Part shown: positions 33,969 through 42,006 of the stretch, piece by piece
How the letters are laid out: every line of letters starts with the position of its first letter
Position numbering within the stretch: the stretch's first letter is position 1
NCBI GenBank assembly: GCA_013314755.1
Contig: JABUFA010000032.1
Location: 1-43,562 of the forward strand
Source: Chthonomonadia bacterium
GTDB taxonomy: Bacteria > Armatimonadota > HRBIN16
Length of the DNA: 43,562 nucleotides
Reading direction: 5' to 3'
Made by a program: the position numbers and the translations under genes
Notes under the pieces: generated by a model
Databases searched by the model: none
What the model was told of the DNA's origin: nothing
Seen by the model: the letters and a program-made list of their open reading frames with translations, nothing else

Positions 33969-34083
33969 ATCTGTTAGCGATTCATAGACTGACAAATTCA
34001 TGCGTGATTATGGCATTTTACATTTTATATTGCAAAAACGCCAACATTGTGGTATAATATGCGCAAGTTGTGTCGTGAGGGAG
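33969..34083 (+). promoter_or_regulatory. AT-rich CRISPR leader with promoter
   Basis: The 115 bases before the first repeat are much richer in A/T than the window. TTGCAA (34030-34035) and TATAAT (34053-34058) are 17 bp apart with an extended TGG, so transcription would begin about 34065 and run through the array in the direction of the repeat 3-prime GAAAC ends. Confidence 0.75.
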
Positions 34084-34626
34084 GTTGCACCCGTCCTTCG
34101 GGACGGGTGAGGATTGAAACGCTTCTGGATGCCAGCACCCGTGATTACCTCCACGGTTGCACCCGTCCTTCGGGACGGGTGAGGATTGAAACATGGCGGG
34201 GCTGGTCCCCGCAGTTGCAGGGCTCCTGGTTGCACCCGTCCTTCGGGACGGGTGAGGATTGAAACTCAAGACGCGCATTAACGGCAACGTGCTCTTCGCG
34301 GTTGCACCCGTCCTTCGGGACGGGTGAGGATTGAAACCCACATGCCCCAGATTGAACAGCCTCATGATTTCTGGTTGCACCCGTCCTTCGGGACGGGTGA
34401 GGATTGAAACACGCAAGACTGGCGGAGGAGGCAGGCTCGGTCTCGTTGCACCCGTCCTTCGGGACGGGTGAGGATTGAAACAACCGCTGGCGATGGAAGA
34501 CGACGCAGAACCTGATAGTTGCACCCGTCCTTCGGGACGGGTGAGGATTGAAACGGCTTCCCCAATACGTGGGAAATTGCTCCGCCCACGTTGCACCCGT
34601 CCTTCGGGACGGGTGAGGATTGAAAC
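34084..34626 (+). CRISPR. CRISPR array, 8 repeats and 7 spacers
   Basis: Eight identical 37-bp repeats begin at 34084, 34156, 34229, 34301, 34374, 34445, 34518 and 34590. Each starts GTTGC, contains the hairpin ACCCGTCC-TTCG-GGACGGGT and ends GGATTGAAAC, a handle typical of class 1 systems (types I and III). Spacers are 35, 36, 35, 36, 34, 36 and 35 bp and look unrelated to one another. All repeats are intact, with no degenerate final repeat. No cas gene is in the window, so the array depends on a cas operon elsewhere. Spacer targets cannot be read without a search. Confidence 0.97.
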
Positions 34627-34640
34627 CGGAACCCGATTCT

Positions 34641-34720
34641 GTAGGGGCACACGGCCGTGTGCCCCTACCAACGTGTGCCCCTACCACCGTGTGCCAACAC
34701 TGCCACGTGCCGCTACCACC
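34641..34720. repeat. 28-nt perfect palindrome and degenerate tandem copies
   Basis: Just 14 bases after the last CRISPR repeat, GTAGGGGCACACGG and its reverse complement CCGTGTGCCCCTAC form a perfect 28-nt palindrome (34641-34668). About three degraded repeats of CGTGTGCCCCTACCA follow up to about 34720. It could terminate the CRISPR transcript or be an interspersed repeat. Confidence 0.7.
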
Positions 34721-34740
34721 ATTTGCCTTGCCGCTCGTTG

Positions 34741-34746
34741 TATAAT
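34741..34746 (+). promoter_or_regulatory. -10 element upstream of the radical SAM gene
   Basis: A perfect TATAAT at 34741-34746 precedes the ATG at 34766; no convincing -35 is seen. The upstream in-frame ATG at 34748 would fall at or before the likely transcript start. Confidence 0.45.
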
Positions 34747-34765
34747 GGATGCCGGGGAGCCAGCC

Positions 34766-35572
34766 ATGCGTTCGTTGACCATTCAGGAGATACGCTGTAA
34801 GCACCTGCTGCACCGAACCAGCGCGTCCTTCGCAGAGGTCACCATCAACCCCTATATCGGATGCGGGTTCGGTTGTTCCTACTGCTACGTGCCCATCCTC
34901 CGGGCGAAGCGTGGACAGCCGGGGGCACAGACCTGGGGACAGTGGGTGCAGGTGAAAATCAACGCGCCGGATGTGGTGCGTCGCGAGATGCTGGATGTTT
35001 CCCGCGATACCCACATCCTGATTGGCAGTGCAACGGACGCCTGGCAGCCGATAGAAAAGCGTTATCGGGTGTCGCGCGGGGTGCTGTATGAACTCAGCTT
35101 CTACCCCAACCGCGTCACCATCCTCACCCGTTCGCCCCTGCTGATTCGCGACATTGACCTGCTGAAGCGGTTCGAACGCCTCTCAGTGCATATCTCCGTG
35201 CCGACAGTGGACGAGAAGGTTCGGCGGGTGTTCGAACCGCATGCGCCGTCAGTGGCGGGACGGATAGAGCTCACACGCAGACTGCTGAAGGCAGGCATCC
35301 GAACCACCTGGGCGTGGTGTCCGTTTCTGCCGGGCGTGGAGAACACTCCCGAACACATCCGGCAGTACGTGCGCGTGGCGGCTCAGGCAGGGGTGACCGA
35401 AATCTGGGTGGGCAGAATCAACTACTGGAGCTCACTGGCGGAGCGCTATCGGTCGCTGCTGAACAGGTATCGCCTGCAGACCGGGTGGGTGCCGCACCTG
35501 CTATTGCGCGAGCAGACCGAGCAGATGGTGCGCGAAGAGTGCGAAAAGGTGGGCATTCTGTGCAGGATATAG
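34766..35572 (+). CDS. Radical SAM protein, spore-photoproduct-lyase-like
   Basis: A 268-residue radical SAM enzyme of the SPL-like/Rv2578c group. The [4Fe-4S] site is C33-X3-C37-X2-C40 in GCGFGCSYCYVP, followed by a TIM-barrel pattern: THILIGSATDAWQPIEKRY, SVHISVPTVDEKVRR and AGIRTTWAWCPFLPGVENT. Not a genuine spore enzyme by context; the group acts on unknown substrates, possibly DNA lesions. Start ATG 34766 is chosen because the -10 at 34741 would not allow the longer reading frame. GGGGAG lies upstream. Confidence 0.8.
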   Translation: MRSLTIQEIRCKHLLHRTSASFAEVTINPYIGCGFGCSYCYVPILRAKRGQPGAQTWGQWVQVKINAPDVVRREMLDVSRDTHILIGSATDAWQPIEKRYRVSRGVLYELSFYPNRVTILTRSPLLIRDIDLLKRFERLSVHISVPTVDEKVRRVFEPHAPSVAGRIELTRRLLKAGIRTTWAWCPFLPGVENTPEHIRQYVRVAAQAGVTEIWVGRINYWSSLAERYRSLLNRYRLQTGWVPHLLLREQTEQMVREECEKVGILCRI

Positions 35573-35577
35573 CATGT

Positions 35578-35602
35578 GCCCCTCTCCAGCGCGGAGAGGG
35601 GC
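35578..35602. terminator. Hairpin between convergent genes
   Basis: GCCCCTCTCC-AGCGC-GGAGAGGGGC, a perfect 10-bp stem lying between the radical SAM and GYD genes. No T-tract follows, so it could instead be a short copy of the GC-rich interspersed repeat. Confidence 0.55.
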
Positions 35603-35622
35603 GGGGGAAACGGGTGCGCCTC

Positions 35623-35883
35623 TTAGAAGCTCTCAGCGGGAACAGCCAGCATCGTATCGGTCACCAGCAGACCGGTTTCTGCCACGGCGCGCAGGAAGCG
35701 GTTGGCGGTCGCCTGGTCCGGCGCAGACCACACGGCAACCAGGTCGTACTGCCCATAGGTAATCACCGCCGCCTTAATCTGGATGCCATGCTGCGAGGCG
35801 AGGCTGTTCAACTGCGACAGCCCACTGCCAAACAGGTCCTTTGCCCGACCGGGCACCGCTTTCGCGAGCGTCACAAACTGCAT
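35623..35883 (-). CDS. GYD-domain protein
   Basis: An 86-residue GYD-type ferredoxin-like-fold protein: MQFVTLAKAVPGRAKDLFGS, IQIKAAVITYGQYDLVAVW and FLRAVAETGLLVTDTMLAVP. The start ATG 35883 follows GGGAGG by about 8 bases on the minus strand; a GTG nine bases earlier overlaps it. Function unknown, cytosolic. Confidence 0.82.
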   Translation of the reverse strand: MQFVTLAKAVPGRAKDLFGSGLSQLNSLASQHGIQIKAAVITYGQYDLVAVWSAPDQATANRFLRAVAETGLLVTDTMLAVPAESF

Positions 35884-35938
35884 GGCGAACACCTCCCTTG
35901 TTGGAGCGTTTGTATCATGCTTCAGGGGCGAACCCCTT

Positions 35939-37249
35939 TTAGCCCGAGCCTGTCAGCACCTGAACCGCCTGCTTCAACGTGCGCTTTGCCAGGTCACTGA
36001 TGCGGTTCTCGGCGAACCCAAACACCGCGCTTGCCAGCCTGTCCTGCAACGGCTCCACCCATTTTGCGGGCAGTGCCTTCGCCCCGAACGCTGCGCCCCA
36101 GATACTGCCCGCCGTCGCGCCGTTGCAGTCGGTATCCATGCCCTGCATCACCGCAATGGTGATGACGTTCTCGAAGTCGGGCCAGCCCCACAGCAGGGCG
36201 TTCAGCACAATGGCATCGTTGTTCACCGTGTGCACCGGATGATACTTGCCATAGTATCGATTCAGCAGGCGGTCAAAAGCCTCCTGCCAGCTTGCACATT
36301 CCTTTCGCCACTGCAGGCAATCGCGGATCATCTCCGCTTCGCGACTGCGGGCAGGGATTTCGGCGGCGCCAGCCCGAATAATCTGCACCACGTCCTGCGT
36401 GGCGAAGGCAGCGGCAATCATCGCCGCGGTGAACATCTCGCCGTAAATGCCGTTCTTCACATGCGACAGCGCTGCGTCCCGGTAGGCGAACTCCGCCGCC
36501 TTTTCGGGCATGCCGGGAGCCACGTAGCCCCAGAAGTCGCCCCGGATACGCGCCCCAATCCACTCGCGATAGGGGTTCAGATATATGGGAACCTGCTCTG
36601 AGGGCAGTTCGTTGACCAGATTGATATACGCCTGCCGTTCGGCGGTGTAGGTCTGATAGGCGGGCAGCAGATGAAGCCAAGCATTGCCTACATCGCGCGT
36701 GCTGAAGTTCGCACCGTGTCTTTCAAAAAGGTACAGCGCCAGCACCGTGTAATCGGTATCGTCGTCGCGCTCGCCGCCGGAGATATGTCCCTTCGTGCAC
36801 CAGGTGTAGGGCTGTGGCACGCCTTCGGGTGGGGTGCGCGTTTCAGCGGGCAGGTAGTCGGTCATCGGATAGGCGTTTGCTCCTTCCAGATACCGCCGGA
36901 TGCGCTCGTGGCTCCAGCCCTCCACCGGCTTGCCCAGCATACATCCTGCCACGCGCCCCAGCCACGCGCCGTACAGCCGGTCCAGCAGGTCTTCCTCGCA
37001 AATCACCATCTTGAAGCGACGCACGCCCTCATCACGCTCGGCGCGGATGCCCGGCAGGTCGCTCGGCTCACGGTAGGGGAAGTCCTCGCGGATGGGCAGT
37101 GCCATCAGCTCATGGTAAAGGCTCCACAGGGCGTCGGCATCGATTGCCTCCTGCCAGCGGTCGAGGTAGCCGGTGGTATCCGCGCCCTCCTCGCCACGCT
37201 GAACGATTTCGTCACGGACAAGGTGTCGCAGGGTCTCCAGTGATGGCAT
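35939..37249 (-). CDS. ADP-ribosylglycohydrolase-family protein
   Basis: A 436-residue protein whose C-terminal 350 residues resemble ADP-ribosylglycohydrolases, which remove ADP-ribose from target proteins. The metal ligands are visible: RDDDTDYTVL (Asp162-Asp164, Asp166) and MDTDCNGATAGSIWGAAFG (Asp372, Asp374). DRLYGAWLGRVAGCMLGKPVE is the family start. The first 80 residues form an extra helical domain (LRHLVRDEIVQRGEEG). The frame extends upstream to 37435 but that part is translation of a GC-rich repeat, so ATG 37249 is preferred. The physiological substrate is unknown. Confidence 0.85.
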   Translation of the reverse strand: MPSLETLRHLVRDEIVQRGEEGADTTGYLDRWQEAIDADALWSLYHELMALPIREDFPYREPSDLPGIRAERDEGVRRFKMVICEEDLLDRLYGAWLGRVAGCMLGKPVEGWSHERIRRYLEGANAYPMTDYLPAETRTPPEGVPQPYTWCTKGHISGGERDDDTDYTVLALYLFERHGANFSTRDVGNAWLHLLPAYQTYTAERQAYINLVNELPSEQVPIYLNPYREWIGARIRGDFWGYVAPGMPEKAAEFAYRDAALSHVKNGIYGEMFTAAMIAAAFATQDVVQIIRAGAAEIPARSREAEMIRDCLQWRKECASWQEAFDRLLNRYYGKYHPVHTVNNDAIVLNALLWGWPDFENVITIAVMQGMDTDCNGATAGSIWGAAFGAKALPAKWVEPLQDRLASAVFGFAENRISDLAKRTLKQAVQVLTGSG

Positions 37250-37331
37250 GGTCTGTGTTCTCTCCGAGCCATTGGGTTGTTGATAAATGCTTCGCGGGAG
37301 GCACACGGTTTTCCTTTCTCCCGGTGAGCCG

Positions 37332-37434
37332 ACCCCTCTCCCGGCGGGGAGAGGTGAATGCCAAAAGAAGCCCTCACCCTGACCCTCTCCCACAAGGAGA
37401 GGGCAAAACGGCTCGCCAGGAGCCTCGCCCTCCA
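37332..37434. repeat. Partial copy of the GC-rich interspersed repeat
   Basis: Contains CCTCTCCCGGCGGGGAGAGG and CCCTCTCC-CACAA-GGAGAGGG hairpins and the AACGGCTCGCCAGGAGCC module, also found at 22187-22216 and 27821-27847. It sits between the ribosylglycohydrolase start and the trmD end and creates a false N-terminal extension in that reading frame. Confidence 0.75.
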
Positions 37435-37435
37435 C

Positions 37436-38170
37436 TTATCCCTCTTCTGCCTCGCGCAGTAGCTTCAAATCCTCCGGCGTCAGCTGCACCTTCTGCCAAA
37501 GGTCGGGGCGGCGTTCTCGCGTGCGCAGGAGGCGTTGCAGGCGTCGCCAGCGGGCAATCTGCGCGTGATGCCCCGACAGCAGAACGTCCGGCACGCGATA
37601 GCCGCGATACTCGGCGGGGCGGGTGTACTGCGGGGGAGCGAGCAATCCGTCCACAAAGCTATCCTGCTGAAGCGACTCGGGGTTGCCCAGCACACCCGGC
37701 ACCAGCCGAGCCACCGCGTCGGCTATCACCAGCGCGGGCAGTTCCCCGCCGGTCAATACGTAATCGCCGATGGACACCTCATCGGTCGCCAGATACTGAC
37801 ACACGCGCTCGTCGATGCCCTCGTAGTGCCCGCAAAGTAGGATCAGATGGGGAACCTGCGCGAACTCCACCGCCATGCGCTGGTTGAACAGCCTGCCCTG
37901 TGGGGTGGTGACCACGATGCGAGCGGGAACCCAGCCAGCCTGTTCTCGAAGCGCTTCTACCGCCTCAAAGAAGGGTTCCGGCTTCATCACCATACCTGCG
38001 CCGCCGCCGAAGGGGGCGTCATCGGTGGTGCGGTGGCGGTCATGGGTAAACTGGCGCAGGTCGACCGTATGGATTTGCAGCACACCTGCCTGCTGCCCGC
38101 GCGCCAGCATACTGCACCGCACCACTGGCTCAACCATCTCGGGGAAGATGGTAACGATGTCGATGCGCAT
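37436..38170 (-). CDS. trmD: tRNA (guanine-N1-)-methyltransferase
   Basis: TrmD methylates G37 of tRNAs to prevent frameshifting. The 244-residue product starts [16 protein letters not shown] and has the knot-forming SAM site [23 protein letters not shown] and [29 protein letters not shown] is the conserved C-terminal part. ATG 38170 lies four bases after the rimM stop, the normal gene order in this operon. The frame continues upstream into rimM territory only as a shadow. Confidence 0.95.
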   Translation of the reverse strand: MRIDIVTIFPEMVEPVVRCSMLARGQQAGVLQIHTVDLRQFTHDRHRTTDDAPFGGGAGMVMKPEPFFEAVEALREQAGWVPARIVVTTPQGRLFNQRMAVEFAQVPHLILLCGHYEGIDERVCQYLATDEVSIGDYVLTGGELPALVIADAVARLVPGVLGNPESLQQDSFVDGLLAPPQYTRPAEYRGYRVPDVLLSGHHAQIARWRRLQRLLRTRERRPDLWQKVQLTPEDLKLLREAEEG

Positions 38171-38174
38171 CGGT

Positions 38175-38696
38175 CTATTCGACCTCGGGGAGCAGACCGG
38201 GGATGGGATGGATGACCACCCGACGTGCTGCGAGGTCAATCTCGCGCACGAACTCGGAGACGGCAGGGATGAGGATTTCGCCCACGCGGTAGAGGTCGTT
38301 CGCCGGGTTGAGGATAACCTCTTCAATCTGTCCCAGATACTCTCCCGTGTCGGTGAACACATCCAGCCCGATGAGGTCGTCGATGTAGTAGGTGTCTTCG
38401 GGCAGGGGCATTCGGTCTTCAATCGGAACCTGCAAGTAGCCTCCGCGCAGGCGGTCGGCGGCTTCCACGGTGGTTATCTCCGCGAAGCGCACCAGATAGC
38501 CCCCTTTGAAGGGGCGGGATTCCACCACGCTGAGGGTGATACGCGGCATATCGGGCAGGGAGAGTGAGAGGCGCGCCCCCCTGGCAAACCGCTCAGGGAA
38601 GTCGGTCAGGGAGTACACGCACACCTCTCCCTGCAATCCGTGTGGTTTTGAGATGTAGCCAACGGTACGCCAGCTATCGCGTTCTGCTTTTCTCAT
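38175..38696 (-). CDS. rimM: 16S rRNA processing protein RimM
   Basis: A 173-residue ribosome maturation factor for the 30S subunit. The N-terminal RimM domain is seen in [26 protein letters not shown] and [25 protein letters not shown]; the C-terminal PRC barrel in [25 protein letters not shown] and [14 protein letters not shown]. It lies between khpA and trmD in the standard order. Confidence 0.95.
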   Translation of the reverse strand: MRKAERDSWRTVGYISKPHGLQGEVCVYSLTDFPERFARGARLSLSLPDMPRITLSVVESRPFKGGYLVRFAEITTVEAADRLRGGYLQVPIEDRMPLPEDTYYIDDLIGLDVFTDTGEYLGQIEEVILNPANDLYRVGEILIPAVSEFVREIDLAARRVVIHPIPGLLPEVE

Positions 38697-38803
38697 GGCG
38701 AATCACTCCCCCTTGCCGGGAGCAAGCAGAACTACCTCCCCCCCTGCACAATAAAACCTGCCTGTACCCTTTGCCTGTCGCACCGTGTGGCGTTAACGAG
38801 ACT

Positions 38804-39034
38804 TTACGCAATAATCTCCAGATAGATTTTGCGCTTGTTCTTCATGGCGGCGGCTTTGGCGATGGTGCGCAGGGCGTTGGCAATGCGCCCCTGTTTGCCA
38901 ATCACCTTGCCGACGTCATTGGGTGCGACGTGCACTTCGTAAGTGGTCGCCACCTCACCCGGAACCTCGGTAATGCGAACCTGGTCGGGCTCGTCCACGA
39001 GTTCCTTCACCAGATACTCTACCAGTTCTTTCAC
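38804..39034 (-). CDS. khpA: KH-domain RNA-binding protein KhpA
   Basis: A 76-residue RNA-binding KH protein. The nucleic-acid-binding GxxG loop is in DVGKVIGKQGRIANALRTI, preceded by EVHVAPND. The GTG at 39034, eight bases after AAAGGAG, is preferred to one at 39043, where the ribosome-binding site would have no spacing. In other bacteria KhpA pairs with KhpB/Jag, which is encoded at 2405-3064. Confidence 0.92.
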   Translation of the reverse strand: MKELVEYLVKELVDEPDQVRITEVPGEVATTYEVHVAPNDVGKVIGKQGRIANALRTIAKAAAMKNKRKIYLEIIA

Positions 39035-39090
39035 CTCAGCCACTCCTTTAGCCCTCTCTGTAAATAGAGTTTTTGGTGAGTTAAGCAATT

Positions 39091-39393
39091 TTACGATTCG
39101 GCTGACACGGTAGAGCTTCCTGCTGGCTGTGCCTTGCGCTGTTGCCATGCTTCCAGCACGCCGGCTCGGCGCAGGATGTCCTTTGCCGTGTCGGTCGGTT
39201 GCGCTCCGTGTTCCAGCCAGTACAGTGCCTTCTCCACGTCTACCTGTACGGTAGCGGGATCGGTCAACGGATTGTAGTAACCGATGGTTTCGATGAACCG
39301 TCCATCTCGCGGCGCCGTGCTCGGTGCCACTACGAGACGATAGAACGGGCGTTTCTTCGCCCCCATGCGCTTGAGTCGGATCCTGACCGCCAA
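39091..39393 (-). CDS. rpsP: 30S ribosomal protein S16
   Basis: A 100-residue S16. The N-terminus [20 protein letters not shown] and [20 protein letters not shown], then [18 protein letters not shown], are invariant features. The C-terminal 15 residues ([14 protein letters not shown]) are an unstructured tail. It is between ffh and khpA. Confidence 0.96.
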   Translation of the reverse strand: MAVRIRLKRMGAKKRPFYRLVVAPSTAPRDGRFIETIGYYNPLTDPATVQVDVEKALYWLEHGAQPTDTAKDILRRAGVLEAWQQRKAQPAGSSTVSAES

Positions 39394-39419
39394 ACCACCA
39401 CCCTCCTTTCCGTTGTGTT

Positions 39420-40760
39420 TTATCCGAAGAAAGGCAGGCGAACCTTGCGTTTGCCTTTGCCTCCTCCGGACTGCAGGGCGTTTAGCTCTCGGATCATGCG
39501 GCGCATCTCCTCGAACTGTGACAGCAGCTCGTTGACCTCGTGCACCGTGGTGCCACTACCCCGCGCAATCCGCCGCTTGCGACTGGCGTTGATGATGTGC
39601 GGGTTCGCACGCTCCTCCGGTGTCATCGACAGGATAATCGCCTCCACATGCTTTAACTCTTTCGGGTCTATCTGAACGTCTTTAAACTGCGCTCCAAACC
39701 CTGGTATCATCTTTAACAGCTGGTCCAGCGGTCCCATCTTCTGCATCTGGCGCATCTGCACCAGAAAGTCGTTCAGGTCAAACTGATTGTGGCGCAGTTT
39801 CTGCTGGAGCTCCTCTACCTGCTTCTGGTCGAAGGTCTGCTGTGCCTTTTCAATCAGCGTCAGCACATCGCCCATCCCCAGGATGCGCCCCGCCATGCGG
39901 TCGGGGTGGAACACGTCCAGCGCGTCGGGCTTCTCGCCGATGCCCACGAACTTGATGGGCTTGCCCACCACCGCCCGGATGGAGATGGCAGCGCCGCCGC
40001 GCGTGTCGCCGTCCAGCTTGGTCAGGATGAAGCCGTCCACTTCCAGCTGGCGGTGAAACTCTTCGGCAACGCGCACCGCGTCCTGCCCGGTCATAGCATC
40101 CAGCACCAGCAGGATTTCGTCGGGATGGGTGGCTTCCTTAACGCGCCGAACCTCCTCCATCATCTCGTTGTCAATGTGCAGTCTTCCCGCCGTGTCCAGG
40201 ATGACCACATCATTGCCCTGCTGGATAGCAGTCTGCAGCGCCTCGTGAGCGATGCGTACCGCGTCCCGGCTCCCATCTATTGCGAAGACCGGTATCTGCA
40301 GGTTCTGCCCCAGCACCTTCAGCTGCTGGACCGCCGCCGGACGATGCACATCCGCCGCCACCAGCATCGGGCGCCTGCCCTGCTTGCGCAGCCACAGCCC
40401 CAGCTTGGCAGCGGTAGTGGTCTTGCCTGACCCCTGCAATCCGCACAGCAGGATGACCGTCGGCGGTTTGGGCGCAAAGCGGATGCCCTCTGCGCCATCA
40501 CCAAGCAGGTTGATCAGCTCCTCGTGCACGATTTTGATGACCTGCTGGGTAGCGGTGAGGCTCTCCAGCACCTCCTGTCCGACGGCACGCTCGCGCACCC
40601 GCGAAATGAAATCCTTAACCACCTTGAAGTGCACATCCGCTTCCAGAAGGGCGATGCGCACTTCGCGCAGGGCTTCGTTGACGTCCTGCTCGGTGACCTT
40701 GCCCTGATTGCTCAGTCGCCGAAAAACCTTCTGCAGTTTTTCCGTCAGGCTCTCAAACAA
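39420..40760 (-). CDS. ffh: Signal recognition particle protein Ffh
   Basis: A 446-residue SRP GTPase that targets membrane proteins to the translocon and YidC. N domain [16 protein letters not shown] domain P-loop [14 protein letters not shown] (from 107), [16 protein letters not shown] and [10 protein letters not shown]; the Met-rich M domain has [36 protein letters not shown]-like region ([14 protein letters not shown]) that binds SRP RNA. The start is TTG 40760 with GGTGGAAG upstream and a consensus promoter at 40792-40820. First gene of the minus-strand operon with rpsP, khpA, rimM and trmD. Confidence 0.95.
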   Translation of the reverse strand: MFESLTEKLQKVFRRLSNQGKVTEQDVNEALREVRIALLEADVHFKVVKDFISRVRERAVGQEVLESLTATQQVIKIVHEELINLLGDGAEGIRFAPKPPTVILLCGLQGSGKTTTAAKLGLWLRKQGRRPMLVAADVHRPAAVQQLKVLGQNLQIPVFAIDGSRDAVRIAHEALQTAIQQGNDVVILDTAGRLHIDNEMMEEVRRVKEATHPDEILLVLDAMTGQDAVRVAEEFHRQLEVDGFILTKLDGDTRGGAAISIRAVVGKPIKFVGIGEKPDALDVFHPDRMAGRILGMGDVLTLIEKAQQTFDQKQVEELQQKLRHNQFDLNDFLVQMRQMQKMGPLDQLLKMIPGFGAQFKDVQIDPKELKHVEAIILSMTPEERANPHIINASRKRRIARGSGTTVHEVNELLSQFEEMRRMIRELNALQSGGGKGKRKVRLPFFG

Positions 40761-40791
40761 TGTCCGCTTCCACCGATTATAAATCCGCTAT

Positions 40792-40820
40792 AGTATACAC
40801 CGACGTGCAAAAGTTGTCAA
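40792..40820 (-). promoter_or_regulatory. Sigma-70 promoter of the ffh operon
   Basis: On the minus strand TTGACA (40820-40815) and TATACT (40797-40792) are exactly 17 bp apart, about 32 bases before the ffh TTG. Confidence 0.85.
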
Positions 40821-40839
40821 ACGATACCCGTACAAAATG

Positions 40840-40928
40840 CAGGGAGCGGTCTCCCACTCCCGCTTTCAGGGGGGAACAGTTATCCCTGTTTCCTCTTCCC
40901 CCGCTGGTGGGGACAAGACCGCTCCCTG
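40840..40928 (-). terminator. 89-nt long hairpin, probable terminator or structured RNA
   Basis: CAGGGAGCGGTCT (40840-40852) pairs perfectly with AGACCGCTCCCTG (40916-40928). Inner stems continue the helix: CCCAC/GTGGG, GGGGG/CCCCC and AACAG/CTGTT around a small loop. Read on the minus strand it is followed by CATTTTGT and lies 11 bases after the stop of the gene at 40939, so termination of that gene is likely. It has no SRP RNA signature. Confidence 0.6.
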
Positions 40929-40938
40929 TGCTAATGCG

Positions 40939-41598
40939 TTACGTGCCGGTGTTGTCGCCGTCGCCGCTGCTCTCCTGTGCCTCCGACTCCTCTGCGCTGC
41001 GCGATCGTCGTCGGAACGGGCGACGCAGCACAATCTGTTTGTAGTCCAGCCCCGCTGCCTGCAGCGCTTTGTCCCATGACTCGAAGCGTCGTCGCGCCGC
41101 GGTGATGAGCGGGATGTCTATCTCTTCTATGTGCTTTGCGTTCAGGGGCACGCCCTGCTCATACAGCTCGCGCACTCGCTTGATGATGGTCTCTTCGTCC
41201 CAGTGGTGATAGCGACGTACCTCCTGGTAGTCGATGCCTGCGGCTTCAATTGCCTTGCGCCACGAGCCGAAATGCTTGGGTTTGGTCGCTGCTGCAGCCA
41301 GCTGCGGGTCCAGATTGGTGCTCACATTGCGCCACGAGAGGTCTTCGCCCTGCTCATACAGCTCCCGGATGCGCTCGATGATGCGCTGGCGGTTCCAGCT
41401 GCGATACTTGCGCACGCTGTCGTAGTCCACGCCCGCCGCTTTCACCGCGTCGCGCCAGCTGCCGTAGTAGCGCATCGCAGCACGCATCAGCGATAGATGG
41501 TGAATAACCACGTTCGAGTAGGAAAGGTCTTCCCCTTGCTCTGCCAGCTGCCGAATCTCCTCGGCAATGCTCTCTTTGGTCCATCTCGTGGATGTCAT
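40939..41598 (-). CDS. Protein with three HNH/homing-endonuclease-associated repeats
   Basis: A 219-residue protein made of three copies of a repeat of about 62 residues (starts near 6, 68 and 133). The consensus is W-T/N/D-xx-I-I-xxI-R-L-Y-EQGEDLS, then A/S-AARRFGSW-KA-I-AAG-DY-V-R-Y. This matches the HNH_repeat domain (homing-endonuclease-associated) found next to HNH nucleases, which is DNA-binding. No nuclease domain is present here. The C-terminal 30 residues are basic, then acidic. I prefer ATG 41598; longer starts up to 41772 are possible. Confidence 0.82.
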   Translation of the reverse strand: MTSTRWTKESIAEEIRQLAEQGEDLSYSNVVIHHLSLMRAAMRYYGSWRDAVKAAGVDYDSVRKYRSWNRQRIIERIRELYEQGEDLSWRNVSTNLDPQLAAAATKPKHFGSWRKAIEAAGIDYQEVRRYHHWDEETIIKRVRELYEQGVPLNAKHIEEIDIPLITAARRRFESWDKALQAAGLDYKQIVLRRPFRRRSRSAEESEAQESSGDGDNTGT

Positions 41599-42006
41599 CC
41601 CAACGATTAACCCCCCATGTTGTGTTTTACTATGGTTTAGCGAACCGAAAAAGAAGCGACGTTTCGGAGGAAACGCCGCCTCGCGACGACCCCCACCGGG
41701 CATCCCGCTGAGGGACGCTCCAGTGGTTACACTTTCACTCATTACAATACAACATCTTGCATCATTTTGCAAGAGGAACGAGGATTTTTTTTCGCTGAAA
41801 ATGCCGGGTGGAAACCGATTGCGCTGTGCAAAATCTTCGCGGAAGTTACGCAGGTGGGAAACCGCTTACCGGGATGCGGGGTAGAGTGACGTGGGATGTC
41901 ACCCTGAATATCATGAGTGCCTCGTTGTGTATGCCACCCTGAGCAGGGTGAATGGTTTCAAAAACGAGATGCTTCGCCGGCACTTGGAACGAACAGGAGG
42001 AGCCTC
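41599..42006. other. Gene-poor region with promoter, operator-like repeat and small hairpins
   Basis: No confident gene is seen. On the minus strand TTGCAA (41772-41767), 17 bp, TATTGT (41749-41744) is a possible promoter of the repeat-protein gene, with the inverted repeat CTTGCA-TCATTT-TGCAAG (41756-41773) overlapping it. Downstream there are hairpins GTGAC-GTGGGAT-GTCAC (41886-41902) and CACCCTG-AG-CAGGGTG (about 41935-41950), resembling the interspersed repeats with CACCCTGA and GAGATGCTTCG common in other genomes. Confidence 0.5.

Noticed and set aside
34018-35014. Long minus-strand reading frames across the CRISPR region with repeated [12 protein letters not shown] or [11 protein letters not shown] segments
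   Set aside because: They are translations of the CRISPR repeats; period and sequence match the array exactly.
34084-35572. cas genes adjacent to the CRISPR array
   Set aside because: Neighbours are an outer-membrane protein and an SPL-like radical SAM protein; no Cas1, Cas2, Cas3, Cas10 or Cas5-7 motif appears anywhere in the window.
37250-37435. N-terminal extension of the ADP-ribosylglycohydrolase to 37435
   Set aside because: The extra residues come from a GC-rich intergenic repeat that also occurs elsewhere in the window; ATG 37249 fits the family better.
38171-38422. Longer trmD starting at 38422
   Set aside because: That part lies inside rimM in another frame and has no TrmD similarity; [12 protein letters not shown] starts at 38170.
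40840-40928. SRP (4.5S) RNA next to ffh
   Set aside because: The hairpin lacks the conserved GGAA-type tetraloop and the symmetric internal loop of the SRP RNA tip.
41886-41995. c-di-GMP riboswitch upstream of the dockerin-like gene
   Set aside because: The GEMM core (GCACAGGGCAAACC-like) is absent; the hairpins look like interspersed repeats.
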